Assembly: GCA_964425755.1 (NCBI GenBank)
Contig: CAYRNY010000003.1
Span: 186,001 to 250,000, forward strand
Reading direction: 5' to 3'
Length of the DNA: 64,000 nucleotides
Origin: CAYRNY01 sp964425755
Lineage (GTDB): Bacteria > Chloroflexota > Anaerolineae > Aggregatilineales > Aggregatilineaceae
Shown here: positions 1-8,972 of the stretch, one piece after another
Layout of the letters: each line of letters opens with the position of its first letter
Numbering within the stretch: the first letter of the stretch is position 1
The notes under the pieces: model-generated
The model's database searches: none
Seen by the model: the letters and a program-made list of their open reading frames with translations, nothing else
What the model was told of the DNA's origin: nothing
Made by a program: the position numbers and the translations under genes

Positions 1-1029
1 ACGCCTGAGAACTTCCGGTTCGCGCGGCAGGCGGGGGCAACGCATATTGTCGCACACCTGACGAACTACTTTGCAGACGATCCGCGCGTCCCTTCGACCA
101 AAGCGGACGGCTGGGGGTATGTAGCGCCGGATGACGACGTCTGGACGCTGGAGTCGCTGCGCGCGTTGAAGGCGGCGATCAATGCCGAGGGGCTGGAACT
201 CGAAGCGATCGAGAATTTTAATCCGGCAAACTGGTATGATGTGCTGCTCGACGGGCCACAGAAGGCTATACAGTTGGAGCGTCTGAAGACGATCATCCGT
301 AACCTGGGCGCGGCAGGCATCCCGATCATGGGCTATAACTTCAGCATCGCCGGGGTATGGGGGCACGTTGAAGGGCCGTATGCGCGTGGCGGCGCGACAG
401 CGGTCGGTTTTCTTGGGCCTGATGGTCCCGCCGAGACACCGATCCCAAACGGCATGGTCTGGAACATGGTCTACGATCCGGATGCGCCGCCGGGTACGAT
501 TGGCGAAGTCACGCCGGATCAGCTCTGGCAGCGCGTGGCGGAGTTCCTGGCGGCCCTGGTGCCGGTCGCAGAGGAAGCGGGCGTGCGGCTGGCCGCACAT
601 CCGGATGATCCGCCGATGCCGACGCTGCGCAGTACGGCGCGGCTCGTGTACCAACCGCGCTACTATCAACGCCTGCTGGACCTCAAACCCAGTCCCTCAA
701 ACGCGCTCGAATTCTGCATCGGCTCGCTGGCCGAGATGACCGAAGGCAATATTTACGAGGTGGTGGATCGCTATAGCAAGCAGGACGCGATCGCGTACGT
801 GCACCTGCGCAACGTGCGCGGAACCGTTCCGAATTACCGTGAGGTGTTCATCGACGAAGGCGATGTCGATATGCTGTGCGTGCTACGGATTCTGCACAGG
901 AACAGGTACGATGGCGTGTTGATCCCTGACCACACGCCACAGATGGCGTGTGCTGCCCCCTGGCACGCGGGGATGGCACACGCCCTGGGTTATATGCGCG
1001 CGCTGTTGCAGGTGATTGAGGCCGAATAG
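1..1029 (+). CDS. Mannonate dehydratase-like (UxuA-type) TIM-barrel enzyme, 5'-truncated by the window edge
   Basis: The reading frame is open from base 1, so the true start lies outside the window; 342 residues are visible. UxuA enzymes convert D-mannonate to 2-keto-3-deoxygluconate in hexuronate catabolism. Family-like stretches seen include the central YNF segment, AAHPDDPP (metal/substrate region), FCIGS, VHLRNVRG, the acidic run FIDEGDVD, and near the C-terminus DHTPQM and HAGMAHALGYM. The next gene, an enolase-superfamily enzyme, starts 18 bp downstream, so the two are probably co-transcribed and act on sugar acids. Family assignment is strong; the exact substrate is inferred. Confidence 0.85.
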   Translation, partial: TPENFRFARQAGATHIVAHLTNYFADDPRVPSTKADGWGYVAPDDDVWTLESLRALKAAINAEGLELEAIENFNPANWYDVLLDGPQKAIQLERLKTIIRNLGAAGIPIMGYNFSIAGVWGHVEGPYARGGATAVGFLGPDGPAETPIPNGMVWNMVYDPDAPPGTIGEVTPDQLWQRVAEFLAALVPVAEEAGVRLAAHPDDPPMPTLRSTARLVYQPRYYQRLLDLKPSPSNALEFCIGSLAEMTEGNIYEVVDRYSKQDAIAYVHLRNVRGTVPNYREVFIDEGDVDMLCVLRILHRNRYDGVLIPDHTPQMACAAPWHAGMAHALGYMRALLQVIEAE

Positions 1030-1046
1030 AGAGCAAAGCGCTCGGG

Positions 1047-2141
1047 ATGGTTCCTATGAGTGATACGACGATTCGCGCGATTCGTTTTTTTAAGGTCCGG
1101 TCGCCGCTGTCACGTCCGATCGCGGATGCGACCCATTCGATCAGCGCGATTACGTTCATCGTGGCGCGCGCGGAACTCGAGTCCGGTGTAACGGGCGACG
1201 GATACCTGCTGGCGTTTGACTTCTCGCCGCACGGGATCGCGGGCGTGCTGAACGATGTGCGGGCGCTGGTGATGGGAAGGCAGGTTTATGAAACCGGGCG
1301 GCTGCGTGCTGAGTGGGACGCGCAAACCGAATATTTTGGCGATGTGGGCTTGCAACGCTGGGCGTGGGGCATTATCAACCTGGCGTTGTGGGATGCCTGG
1401 GCCAAGACACTGGATCAGCCGGTCTGGAAGCTGTTTGGACAGGTGCACGAGCGCGTGCCGGCGTACGGTAGTGGCGGCTGGTTGTCCTACAGCATCGACG
1501 AACTGCTGGACGAGGTCACGGGGTATGTGCGGCGCGGTTTCCAGGCGGTTAAGGTCAAGGTCGGCGCGGCGGATATCGCGCAAGATGTCGAACGGCTGGC
1601 GCGCGTGCGCGAAGCGGTCGGGCCGCACGTGGGGATCATGATGGATGCCAACCAGGGACTTGATTACCCGCACGCGCTGGCGTTGGCAGAACAGGCGCAT
1701 GAATACGACATCCGCTGGTTCGAGGAACCGCTGCCGCATACGGATTTCGACGGCTACGCGCAGCTTCGCGCCAGCAGCCCGATCGCGCTGGCGATGGGCG
1801 AGCGCGAGTATGATACGGTGGCGCTGCGCGAACTTATTTGGCGGCGCGCGCTCGATCTGTGGCAGCCCGATATTCTCCGCCTGGGCGGCGTCGAAGGTTG
1901 GCGTGACTCCGCTGCACTGGCGCAGGCGCACGGGCTGCCGGTGTTGCCGCATTACTACAAGGAATACGATGTGCCGTTGTTATGCACGATCCGGCGGGCC
2001 TACGGCGTGGAGTCGTTTGATTGGGTGGACGGCGTGATCGATCATCCCGTGCGCATTGAGGACGGGTATGCTTATCCCTCGCATCGACCGGGATGGGGTT
2101 TCGCGTTCCTGGACCGGTACCTGTCCGAGGAGATTGTCTGA
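1047..2141 (+). CDS. Mandelate racemase/muconate lactonizing enzyme family protein (enolase superfamily sugar-acid dehydratase or racemase)
   Basis: This 364-residue protein has the two-domain enolase-superfamily layout: an N-terminal capping domain (about 1-125) and a TIM barrel. The expected catalytic set is visible: the KVK base motif (K169/K171), metal ligands D200 (MMDAN), E226 (WFEEPL) and E252 (MGERE), and a D275/H302 pair (PDILRLGG, LPHYY). That places it in the mandelate-racemase subgroup, whose members mostly dehydrate aldonic acids. ATG codons at 1047 and 1056 are both possible starts. It follows the UxuA-like gene and converges on the ABC-transporter operon. The exact sugar acid cannot be read from sequence. 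Confidence 0.88.
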   Translation: MVPMSDTTIRAIRFFKVRSPLSRPIADATHSISAITFIVARAELESGVTGDGYLLAFDFSPHGIAGVLNDVRALVMGRQVYETGRLRAEWDAQTEYFGDVGLQRWAWGIINLALWDAWAKTLDQPVWKLFGQVHERVPAYGSGGWLSYSIDELLDEVTGYVRRGFQAVKVKVGAADIAQDVERLARVREAVGPHVGIMMDANQGLDYPHALALAEQAHEYDIRWFEEPLPHTDFDGYAQLRASSPIALAMGEREYDTVALRELIWRRALDLWQPDILRLGGVEGWRDSAALAQAHGLPVLPHYYKEYDVPLLCTIRRAYGVESFDWVDGVIDHPVRIEDGYAYPSHRPGWGFAFLDRYLSEEIV

Positions 2142-2184
2142 GCGTGTGCTGCCTGCTGGCGTGCGCAGGCTTGGCTTGCTGACG

Positions 2185-4053
2185 TTATGCTGTCAGGTCG
2201 TCGCGCGTGGGCCATAGCGGTTCGCGCGCTTTCCGTTCCGGGGCAAACGCGCCCAACAACTCGCAGGCCAGCGCTGCATTCGGCCAGGCGAACCAGTGCC
2301 GCGAAACGACAGCATCGGTGTGCGGATCGCTGGCTTCCGGCAGGGCGCCATCGAATTGCTGCTGGTGATATAGTCGCAGCAGGGCGCGTCGTTCGCGTTC
2401 GGTGTCGTTCAATGTGCGGGCGATGATCAAATTCTGCACCTCGCCTAGCGGCCAGGGAGCCGGCGTGTGAACCGAGCCGAGGCCGTTCGTATAGTAGCCC
2501 CCTGTGTTGGCGTCCGAGAATGCAAAGTCGATGGTTGCGCGCCATGCAGGATTGCTGGCCGGGACGAAGCCCCACGTCGGAGCCAGCGCCAGCGGCATGT
2601 CGTTCGCGTCGTGGTAAAAGTGATACTGCTCGCGCCCGTCGGTGGCGTAAGCGTACATCCGCGTGCCGTCACGCTCTGTGATGAAGTGTTCGTCGATAGC
2701 CGCGCGGATGTGTTGGGGGTCCAACGCCAGTGTGTCGCCTAATCCGGCTGCGCCAAGCCTGTGCAGCGTGTGCCATAGCAAGATGTGGCTTGACAGGTGG
2801 TAGGGCAGCGCGACCGGATCGTCGGCTGGCGTTTCGTCGGTGGGGAACAACCACGCGTGTTCGGCTTTGCGCGCCAGCAGTGCCGCCCGGATAGGTGCGA
2901 CCTGTGGCTGGACGCGCTCCGCCAGCGCATGGTCGCCGGCCTTGATCACGTAGTCTGCCAGCTCCAGGAGCGGGAAAAGCTGCTGGTCGAGCTGGTAGGC
3001 GCGGTCTTTGATCGCGCCGTTTGCCGTGTAGCAGCGTGCCCAGATACCGTCGGGACGCTCTGCAGCTTCGAACAGCCAGAGCAGGTGGCGACGCACGATA
3101 GGTTGCATGTCAGTATGCCAGCTCAACAACGCCCGCGCGACGTAGTAAGCGTCCCTGTTCCACGACAGCGGCAGCAGCATATGATCGGTCAGGATGCAGG
3201 CGGGGCCGCCCGCATCGTCCAGGGGCGTGACCAACGCCCGCCCGTATACCAGCCCACGCCGCAAAGAGGCGCTTTCGGGGACGTTTGCCAGCCACGTACG
3301 CCACTGTTGGCGGTGGACGTCTAAAGTCTGGCGGGCGTCTGTGCGCAGCAGTGCGCGCGCGTTTCGATGTGCGGTGGCCGCATCGGTACCGAATCCGTAG
3401 GCTAGCACAGTTGTGCCCTCACTTCCGGGGAAGTCGAGCGGCACCGGCTGGCGCGTTTCCTGGGTCCAGGGCGGAACGTGGGGCAGCCCTGCGATTGCAG
3501 CCGCCAGCGGCAGCGCGGGATTGTCGATCACCAGCACGCCGTCACGACAGGTGACACGGTTCAGCGTGTCCGGCATCAAGAGCGGCCCGCCTTCGGTTAG
3601 CTGGGTGTAAGCGCAGCGTTGTAATGCGAGGTTGCCTTTCCAGCGCGGGAGTTCCCCCTCAATGTCCCATATCTGGATCGCGCCCCCGGCGTGGGCAAAT
3701 GTCGTGCTGCGCGCGACAGCGCCGTTTTCAAACCGCAGGCGGACATGCGGGATCGCGTCATCCAGCAGGTAAGCAGCGCGCTCGGAGAGCGGGCTGTCGA
3801 TGTGCGGGCCAAACCCGTCCTGCGCGGCAAGCGCTGCCCGGTACGTGCGCACAGACGCCGGATCGTAGCGTCGCTGTTCGGCGAACGGCTCGGCGACCGC
3901 CAGGGTTGCATACCCGTGCTGCGGGTGATACGTGTTCAGCGCGATCAGGCGACCGCACGCATCAACGCTGCCCGTCACGCCGTCCAGCCCGAAATCAAGC
4001 GGCTTGACGCCCAGCGCAGGGTCGAGATGCCGGGCATTAGCAAGCATGGTCAC
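2185..4053 (-). CDS. GH125-like six-hairpin glycosidase (putative exo-alpha-mannosidase family)
   Basis: This 622-residue protein has no signal peptide, so it should be cytoplasmic. The N-terminal ~260 residues look like a beta-rich domain; the rest is an (alpha/alpha)6 toroid. Segments resembling GH125 are LPLSWNRDAYY (about 294-304, like the WPRD region), YHDANDMPLAL, and the C-terminal LPEASD followed by HWFAWPNA. Known GH125 enzymes are exo-alpha-1,6-mannosidases. The GTG start overlaps the stop of the upstream ABC ATPase gene (GTGA), so the two are translationally coupled. It probably hydrolyses the imported oligosaccharide. Fold and family call are fairly good; the substrate is inference. 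Another six-hairpin family remains possible. Confidence 0.7.
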   Translation of the reverse strand: MTMLANARHLDPALGVKPLDFGLDGVTGSVDACGRLIALNTYHPQHGYATLAVAEPFAEQRRYDPASVRTYRAALAAQDGFGPHIDSPLSERAAYLLDDAIPHVRLRFENGAVARSTTFAHAGGAIQIWDIEGELPRWKGNLALQRCAYTQLTEGGPLLMPDTLNRVTCRDGVLVIDNPALPLAAAIAGLPHVPPWTQETRQPVPLDFPGSEGTTVLAYGFGTDAATAHRNARALLRTDARQTLDVHRQQWRTWLANVPESASLRRGLVYGRALVTPLDDAGGPACILTDHMLLPLSWNRDAYYVARALLSWHTDMQPIVRRHLLWLFEAAERPDGIWARCYTANGAIKDRAYQLDQQLFPLLELADYVIKAGDHALAERVQPQVAPIRAALLARKAEHAWLFPTDETPADDPVALPYHLSSHILLWHTLHRLGAAGLGDTLALDPQHIRAAIDEHFITERDGTRMYAYATDGREQYHFYHDANDMPLALAPTWGFVPASNPAWRATIDFAFSDANTGGYYTNGLGSVHTPAPWPLGEVQNLIIARTLNDTERERRALLRLYHQQQFDGALPEASDPHTDAVVSRHWFAWPNAALACELLGAFAPERKAREPLWPTRDDLTA

Positions 4054-5165
4054 GCCGTCGCCAGTTTCTCCAGGTCCGGGATCAACGTCCTGCCGGTGTC
4101 GCGGTCGATCCAGCGAATCTTGTCACCGGGGAAGCGGATCCAGATGCGTTTGTTCATCGCTGCCGGGAAGTCCGGATGTGTTGAGACTTTGATGATATCG
4201 TCGTCGATCTGGATCGTTAGCAAGTTCTGCGACCCCAGCGGTTCCACGACCAGCACCGTCACTTCGAGCGCATCTTCCGCTGGTTCGCTGAGCGCTTCCA
4301 TGTTTTCCGCGCGGATGCCTACCACAATCCGTTTTCCGTCATATTGGCGCAAAGTGTCATGCAGTTCGGGGATCGGCTTGATCGCAAAATCCCCGATATA
4401 GACGTTGACTGTGCCATTCTCATACCGGACCTGACCCTCAAGGAAATTCATCGGCGGCGTGCCAATGAACCCGGCGACGAACCGGTCGGCAGGCATGTCA
4501 TAGACGGTGGTAGGCGTGTCGAACTGCAAGATGCGGCCCTGATTCATCACCGCGATGCGGTCGCCCATGCTCAACGCTTCGATCTGGTCATGTGTGACAT
4601 AGATCGTTGTCGCCTTGATCTCGTTGAGCAGGCGCTTGAGTTCGGCGCGCATCTCCAGCCGCAGCAATGCATCGAGGTTGCTCAGTGGCTCATCCATCAA
4701 CAAGACTTCTGCCTCATATGCGATCGCACGTGCCACCGCGACGCGCTGCCGTTGCCCGCCGCTGAGTTGGGCCGGATAGCGGTCAAGAAACTCCTCGATG
4801 TGCAGTAGTTCTGCTGCCGAACGTACTCGCCGCTCGATTTTGTCTTTCGGTGCGCGTTTCATCTTCAAGCCGAACGCGATGTTTTCGCGGACGCTCATGT
4901 GCGGGAAGATGGCGTAGCTTTGGAACACCATCGAGATTCCGCGCTCTTTGGGCGGCAGATACGTTACGTCGCGGTTGCCGATGTAGACACGGCCCGTGTT
5001 GACCATTCCCAACCCGGCGACCGCACGCAGCAGCGTTGTCTTGCCGCACCCACTCGGCCCCAGCAGCACGACGAATTCCTGGTCGCGCACGTGCAAGGTC
5101 ACGTTATCGACGGCAACGATTTTCCCGAACGTTTTAACAGCGTTTTCAACCCGAATCTCAGCCAT
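4050..5165 (-). CDS. Carbohydrate ABC transporter ATP-binding protein (UgpC/MsmX/MalK type)
   Basis: This 371-residue ATPase energises the adjacent sugar permeases. Visible motifs are Walker A GPSGCGKTT (about 36-44), the Q-loop in MVFQSYAIFPHM, signature LSGGQ (about 134-138), Walker B VLLMDEP (about 154-160) and the switch histidine in VTHD. The extra ~130 C-terminal residues match the TOBE/MalK regulatory domain, typical of oligosaccharide importers. It lies 12 bp downstream of the MalG-like permease gene and overlaps the following glycosidase gene. Such ATPases sometimes serve several importers, so it may not be dedicated to this one. Confidence 0.95.
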   Translation of the reverse strand: MAEIRVENAVKTFGKIVAVDNVTLHVRDQEFVVLLGPSGCGKTTLLRAVAGLGMVNTGRVYIGNRDVTYLPPKERGISMVFQSYAIFPHMSVRENIAFGLKMKRAPKDKIERRVRSAAELLHIEEFLDRYPAQLSGGQRQRVAVARAIAYEAEVLLMDEPLSNLDALLRLEMRAELKRLLNEIKATTIYVTHDQIEALSMGDRIAVMNQGRILQFDTPTTVYDMPADRFVAGFIGTPPMNFLEGQVRYENGTVNVYIGDFAIKPIPELHDTLRQYDGKRIVVGIRAENMEALSEPAEDALEVTVLVVEPLGSQNLLTIQIDDDIIKVSTHPDFPAAMNKRIWIRFPGDKIRWIDRDTGRTLIPDLEKLATA

Positions 5166-5177
5166 TGGTTAGCGTCC

Positions 5178-6047
5178 TTATTTGGTAATCTGGCCCCACA
5201 TGTTAAACAGGTAGCGCCGGACGAAGAAAATGAAGACCAGTGACGGCACGAGCATGAAGAACCCCCCTGCAAATTTGAACGGTTCCCCCGACTTATCCAG
5301 GTTGTAAAGGATCAAGGCGGGCAGGGTGCGGTTTTCCAGGGTGAGCAAAATGGCGGCGAAAACCTCGTTCCACGACATCACGAACGTGAAGATCGCCGAC
5401 GCCGCGATCCCCGGCAGCGCCAGCGGCATCACAATGCGCATGAACGCCTGTAACGGGCTGGACCCGAACACCTTTGCCGCTTCTTCAAGTTCGCGCGGGA
5501 CGCTGGCAAAAACGCTGGCGATCACGAGAATCGTCGTGGGCAGCGTCAGCGCGGTATGCATCAAGGCCAGGCTGTACACTTTGTCGTACATGTTCCAGTC
5601 GCGGAATTGCTCCGCCAGAGGCACTGCCAGGATCACGATCGGGAACGCGCGTACGGCAAGGATGCTCATCCGGAACGCGTCACGGCCAGGGAACAGATAG
5701 CGCGAGATCGCGTATCCGGCAGGGGCGGATATGGTGGTCGAGATCAGCAATGTGATGACCGCAACGGCGATGCTGTTCTGTGTGGCGTCCAGGATACCCT
5801 CATAGTTGACGAAGAACTCCATCGTGTCGGTCGAGAACGGGACCGGCGCGTAATGCTTGGGGTAACTGCGTACATCTTCGCGTGTGCTGAAAGCCATCGT
5901 CGCGATCAGCCAGATAGGGAGCAGGATCCATAACGCGATCAATACCGCGAGCACGTGCACACCGGCACGCTTGAGCTGTCGCTGGCGAATCGCGCGGACC
6001 TGTTCGGCATCGAGTGTCTTTTGTTGGGCCGATGATATCGCGGTCAT
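5178..6047 (-). CDS. Carbohydrate ABC transporter permease (MalG/UgpE type)
   Basis: This 289-residue inner-membrane permease has about six hydrophobic helices. The EAA loop that docks the ATPase is visible as EEAAKVFGSSPLQAF, followed by a proline-containing helix (MPLALPG). The N-terminal TM1 (VLAVLIALWILLPIW) follows a basic cytoplasmic tail, normal for the family. Its ATG overlaps the stop of the upstream permease gene (4 bp), so the two permeases should be made in equal amounts as a heterodimer. Family call is secure; the transported sugar is unknown. Confidence 0.94.
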   Translation of the reverse strand: MTAISSAQQKTLDAEQVRAIRQRQLKRAGVHVLAVLIALWILLPIWLIATMAFSTREDVRSYPKHYAPVPFSTDTMEFFVNYEGILDATQNSIAVAVITLLISTTISAPAGYAISRYLFPGRDAFRMSILAVRAFPIVILAVPLAEQFRDWNMYDKVYSLALMHTALTLPTTILVIASVFASVPRELEEAAKVFGSSPLQAFMRIVMPLALPGIAASAIFTFVMSWNEVFAAILLTLENRTLPALILYNLDKSGEPFKFAGGFFMLVPSLVFIFFVRRYLFNMWGQITK

Positions 6048-7444
6048 TTCTGCACCGCCTTTTCTTCCTGACTGCGAACGGTACGCAGGTAGATGATCGC
6101 GACGCCCAGCGAGATCAACATGATGAAGCCCGCGTAAGCCGCTGCTACATGGGGGTTGTTGTAGCCCCCGATGTCATACCAGCGGTAGGTTTCGTTCGCG
6201 AGCACAGTCACGACTTCGCCGCCGGATATCGCCACCACTACCGCGAAAACTTGAAACGCTAGAATCGTGCGCAGAATCAACGCCACTTGCAGGCTCGGCA
6301 TCAACAGCGGCAGGATGATGTGCCGCAGACGCTGCCAGAGATTCGCGCCGAAAAGCTGCCCGGCTTCCAGCAGTTCGCCCGGGATAGCTTGCAGGCCGGA
6401 CACAACAATAACCATCACGATCGAAGTTGCCCGCCAGACTTCAGCCAGCACGATCGCGATGATGATCCATTCTCGGTTCTGGTTGGAAATGAAAATAAAC
6501 GGCTGGTCGATAATCCCCAATTGTTCCAGCAAAGAGTTGAGAAACCCGCGTTGTGTGAAGATGGAATACCACACCAGCCCGGCGGCGAGGTCTGAAATCC
6601 CCAGTGGGATCGAGTAGATGTACAGGAAGGTCGTGGTGAAGCGGGGCCGCGCCTCCAACACCAACGCCATAATAATCGCCAGCGTGAACTGGATCGGCAG
6701 GATCAGCGCCAGCAAGATAACCGTTGTACGCAGCGCCTTAATGAAATTGCGATCGCGGACCATGCGCTTGATGTAGTCAAGCGTCCATTCTTTTGCACCC
6801 TCGCCAGCGTTAACACGCCCGCGCTGGGAAATTGTGGCATCTTCCACGAACACAGGACCTCGCTGGACCCAGCCCTCGATTTCATTCCCGTCAACGTCAA
6901 TCGCCACGATCTGGAACCAGCTTGCCGGCTTCGCCAGCAAACCACCCGCCACCAGATCAGGAGTCAGCTCGTCCCAATCGGTGATCGCGACCGTGGTGCC
7001 TTGTGCTAATGTACTGATGACGGCGCTGCCAGCATCCGGTTCGCTGTAGACCGGCACGTTCTGCCCCACGACGCGCCCTTCTTCGGAGCGGCTGGCATCC
7101 TGCACGAAAACGTTACCGCGTTCGGCCCAGCCAACGATTTCTTCACCGTCGAGGCTTATTCCGCTGACTTTGAGCCAGAATTTGGGCCTGCTGAGCAGGC
7201 CGCCGGCTGCACCGCCGGTTTCCTCGCGTTTGACATCCAACACGGTGACAAACGTCCCGCGCTCCACCTGACCGACGGATTCGCTGCCGGTATCCGGTTC
7301 GACGCGTAGGGGTAAAATCTGGCTGTCGCGTTGCACGGCGAGTTGCAGTGAGCGCACCATCGGCAGGCCAAAGAACGCGACCAGGTAAAGGAACGACGGC
7401 AGGATCAGCAAATAGGGGGCCCAGTTAATTCTGTTACGTTTCAT
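6044..7444 (-). CDS. Carbohydrate ABC transporter permease (MalF type) with two SH3-like domains in the first external loop
   Basis: I place the start at the internal ATG at 7444, which has a GGAGACGGGG ribosome-binding site; the frame is open upstream to 7522. The 466-residue product has TM1 at about 9-30, a large external insert at about 40-215, then the usual permease core from about 237, with an EAA-like loop (LLEAGQLFGANLWQRLR). The insert holds two tandem bacterial SH3-like units (about 43-117 and 123-204). Each ends in a matching phrase, GWAERGNVFVQDAS and GWVQRGPVFVEDAT. SH3b domains usually bind peptidoglycan or peptides, so this loop may contact the wall, the binding protein or glycan. 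E. coli MalF also has an enlarged external loop, but not of SH3 type. Confidence 0.93.
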   Translation of the reverse strand: MKRNRINWAPYLLILPSFLYLVAFFGLPMVRSLQLAVQRDSQILPLRVEPDTGSESVGQVERGTFVTVLDVKREETGGAAGGLLSRPKFWLKVSGISLDGEEIVGWAERGNVFVQDASRSEEGRVVGQNVPVYSEPDAGSAVISTLAQGTTVAITDWDELTPDLVAGGLLAKPASWFQIVAIDVDGNEIEGWVQRGPVFVEDATISQRGRVNAGEGAKEWTLDYIKRMVRDRNFIKALRTTVILLALILPIQFTLAIIMALVLEARPRFTTTFLYIYSIPLGISDLAAGLVWYSIFTQRGFLNSLLEQLGIIDQPFIFISNQNREWIIIAIVLAEVWRATSIVMVIVVSGLQAIPGELLEAGQLFGANLWQRLRHIILPLLMPSLQVALILRTILAFQVFAVVVAISGGEVVTVLANETYRWYDIGGYNNPHVAAAYAGFIMLISLGVAIIYLRTVRSQEEKAVQK

Positions 7445-7522
7445 TTCCCCGTCTCCCGTCTCATGGCGCTGGGGCACCGTGTCCACTGAAATGAACCGCC
7501 GGTAGCGTCCCAACATTACCAA

Positions 7523-7557
7523 ACAGGGGGAAACCAGCCAGGCTGATCTCCCCCTGT
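7523..7557 (-). terminator. Intercistronic hairpin between the binding-protein and permease genes
   Basis: A 9-bp perfect inverted repeat (ACAGGGGGA at 7523-7531 with its complement at 7549-7557) lies between the binding-protein stop and the permease start. On the minus strand it is followed by TTTGG rather than a long T run. It is probably a partial terminator or RNA-stabilising hairpin, which would let the binding protein be made in excess over the permeases, as in other sugar ABC operons. Confidence 0.6.
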
Positions 7558-7601
7558 GTCAAACTACAACTTCCGCCAACTTTGTGTCGCGGTGCGCAGG
7601 G

Positions 7602-8894
7602 TTACTCGACCTGGCAAGTACCTTCGCTTACCGGGTCAGGCGGCCAGCAAGGTGCACCGGTTTCGTCGAGCAGTGTTTGCAGGTTCGCTGCTTCATCTTC
7701 AAGCACGGTTACGATGTCCTCACCGTCGAGCAAGATACGGTTGCCCGCAGCCTTATAGATTTCATTGAACGCGCCGCCTTGATCCCCCAGGCCGACCGGC
7801 AGCAGCGCCGGCAGTGCATCCGGGGAGCTGGCCTGCGCGTTGACGGCTTCGGCCTCAAGCGCAACGCCTTCGGACAGGTCGCTGGTGTCCACCCCGTCAA
7901 CCACCGGGAAGAAGCCCAGGTCCTTGAGCACCGCGCCCTGGGTCTCGGGCATCAGCAAGAACCGGATCAGCGACACCGCGCCATCGGGGTTCGGCGCGTT
8001 AGCAGGCACACCGAGCCCGACGACGACCGGCATGAACCCGCGTCCTTCAGGGCCAGCGGGGGCCGGGAACGCGACGAACTCATCGGGTTTCTCTTCAAAC
8101 GCCTGGATCAGGCGCGCGGTGTGGTCAAACGCGACCCACACTTCACCGCTGAGCAGCGGCTCTTGCATGAACGCGTAGCTGATCGACTGCTCGTTGACGT
8201 AGGGCCACATCTCGTTCCTGAAGAACTCAAACATTTCGACCGCTGCATCGCTCTTGAAGCCGGTCACCATGCCACCGGTAAACGAGGGATACAGGTAGCC
8301 CTGGAGGAAGCGGTGCCACAGCCCGGCCACGGGGAAGCCCAGCTTGTTTTCGCCGGTTGCTTCGCTCATGTTCTGGGCCCACTGCGCCAGCTCTTCCCAG
8401 GTCAGCGCGTTAATGTCAGCGCCTGCCGGCAGGTATTCGAGCGCCTCCACATGGGCGGCCATGATGTAGGTTGCCTGCATCCAGGGGATGTAGTACTGGA
8501 AGTCGGTGGTGCCCATCCTACCCAGTTCAACGAACGCGTCCGCGATGTCATAATCGGCTTCGATGCTTTCCAGCAGGCCCGTCAGGTCAAACAGTACGTC
8601 TTGCTCCACCAGGGTGGGGAAGGTGCCGTGCAGCGCGCCGACCACATCCACCGAACCGGTTTCCTGCCCGGCCTCGGCGGTTAGCGTGTCGAACACAGCC
8701 TGTTCTTCAGATTCGACGAAGTCGGCTTCGCCGCTGAACTCACCTAGAATTGCGCGGAACTTTTCCGCCTCTTCCACGACGTTAAACTGTGTGGAGAAGA
8801 ATACAACTTTACCATCCTGGGCAGCTACGCCAGTGACGCTCACCATCAAGGCTACCAGGACCAACACAACAAGAGGGGTAAGTTTCTTAGACAT
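7602..8894 (-). CDS. Extracellular solute-binding protein of a carbohydrate ABC transporter (family 1)
   Basis: This 430-residue exported protein starts with a signal peptide (basic MSKK, hydrophobic core, VTGVAAQD cleavage region at about 24/25). It lacks an obvious lipobox cysteine, so membrane attachment is unclear. The body resembles family-1 sugar-binding proteins: VVFFSTQFNVVEEAEKFRAI near the N-terminus and ITWEELAQWAQ-like and PAPAGPEGRGFMPVV segments further on. The ribosome-binding site AAGGAGC precedes the ATG. It is the first structural gene of the import operon, just downstream of the LacI gene. The ligand cannot be deduced. Confidence 0.9.
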   Translation of the reverse strand: MSKKLTPLVVLVLVALMVSVTGVAAQDGKVVFFSTQFNVVEEAEKFRAILGEFSGEADFVESEEQAVFDTLTAEAGQETGSVDVVGALHGTFPTLVEQDVLFDLTGLLESIEADYDIADAFVELGRMGTTDFQYYIPWMQATYIMAAHVEALEYLPAGADINALTWEELAQWAQNMSEATGENKLGFPVAGLWHRFLQGYLYPSFTGGMVTGFKSDAAVEMFEFFRNEMWPYVNEQSISYAFMQEPLLSGEVWVAFDHTARLIQAFEEKPDEFVAFPAPAGPEGRGFMPVVVGLGVPANAPNPDGAVSLIRFLLMPETQGAVLKDLGFFPVVDGVDTSDLSEGVALEAEAVNAQASSPDALPALLPVGLGDQGGAFNEIYKAAGNRILLDGEDIVTVLEDEAANLQTLLDETGAPCWPPDPVSEGTCQVE

Positions 8895-8972
8895 AGACGC
8901 ATGCTCCTTGTGTTACTCGTGTATATTGCTCAAAACGCCGGGCTAAGTTCGACGACCGTTTGCTGTTCGGCC

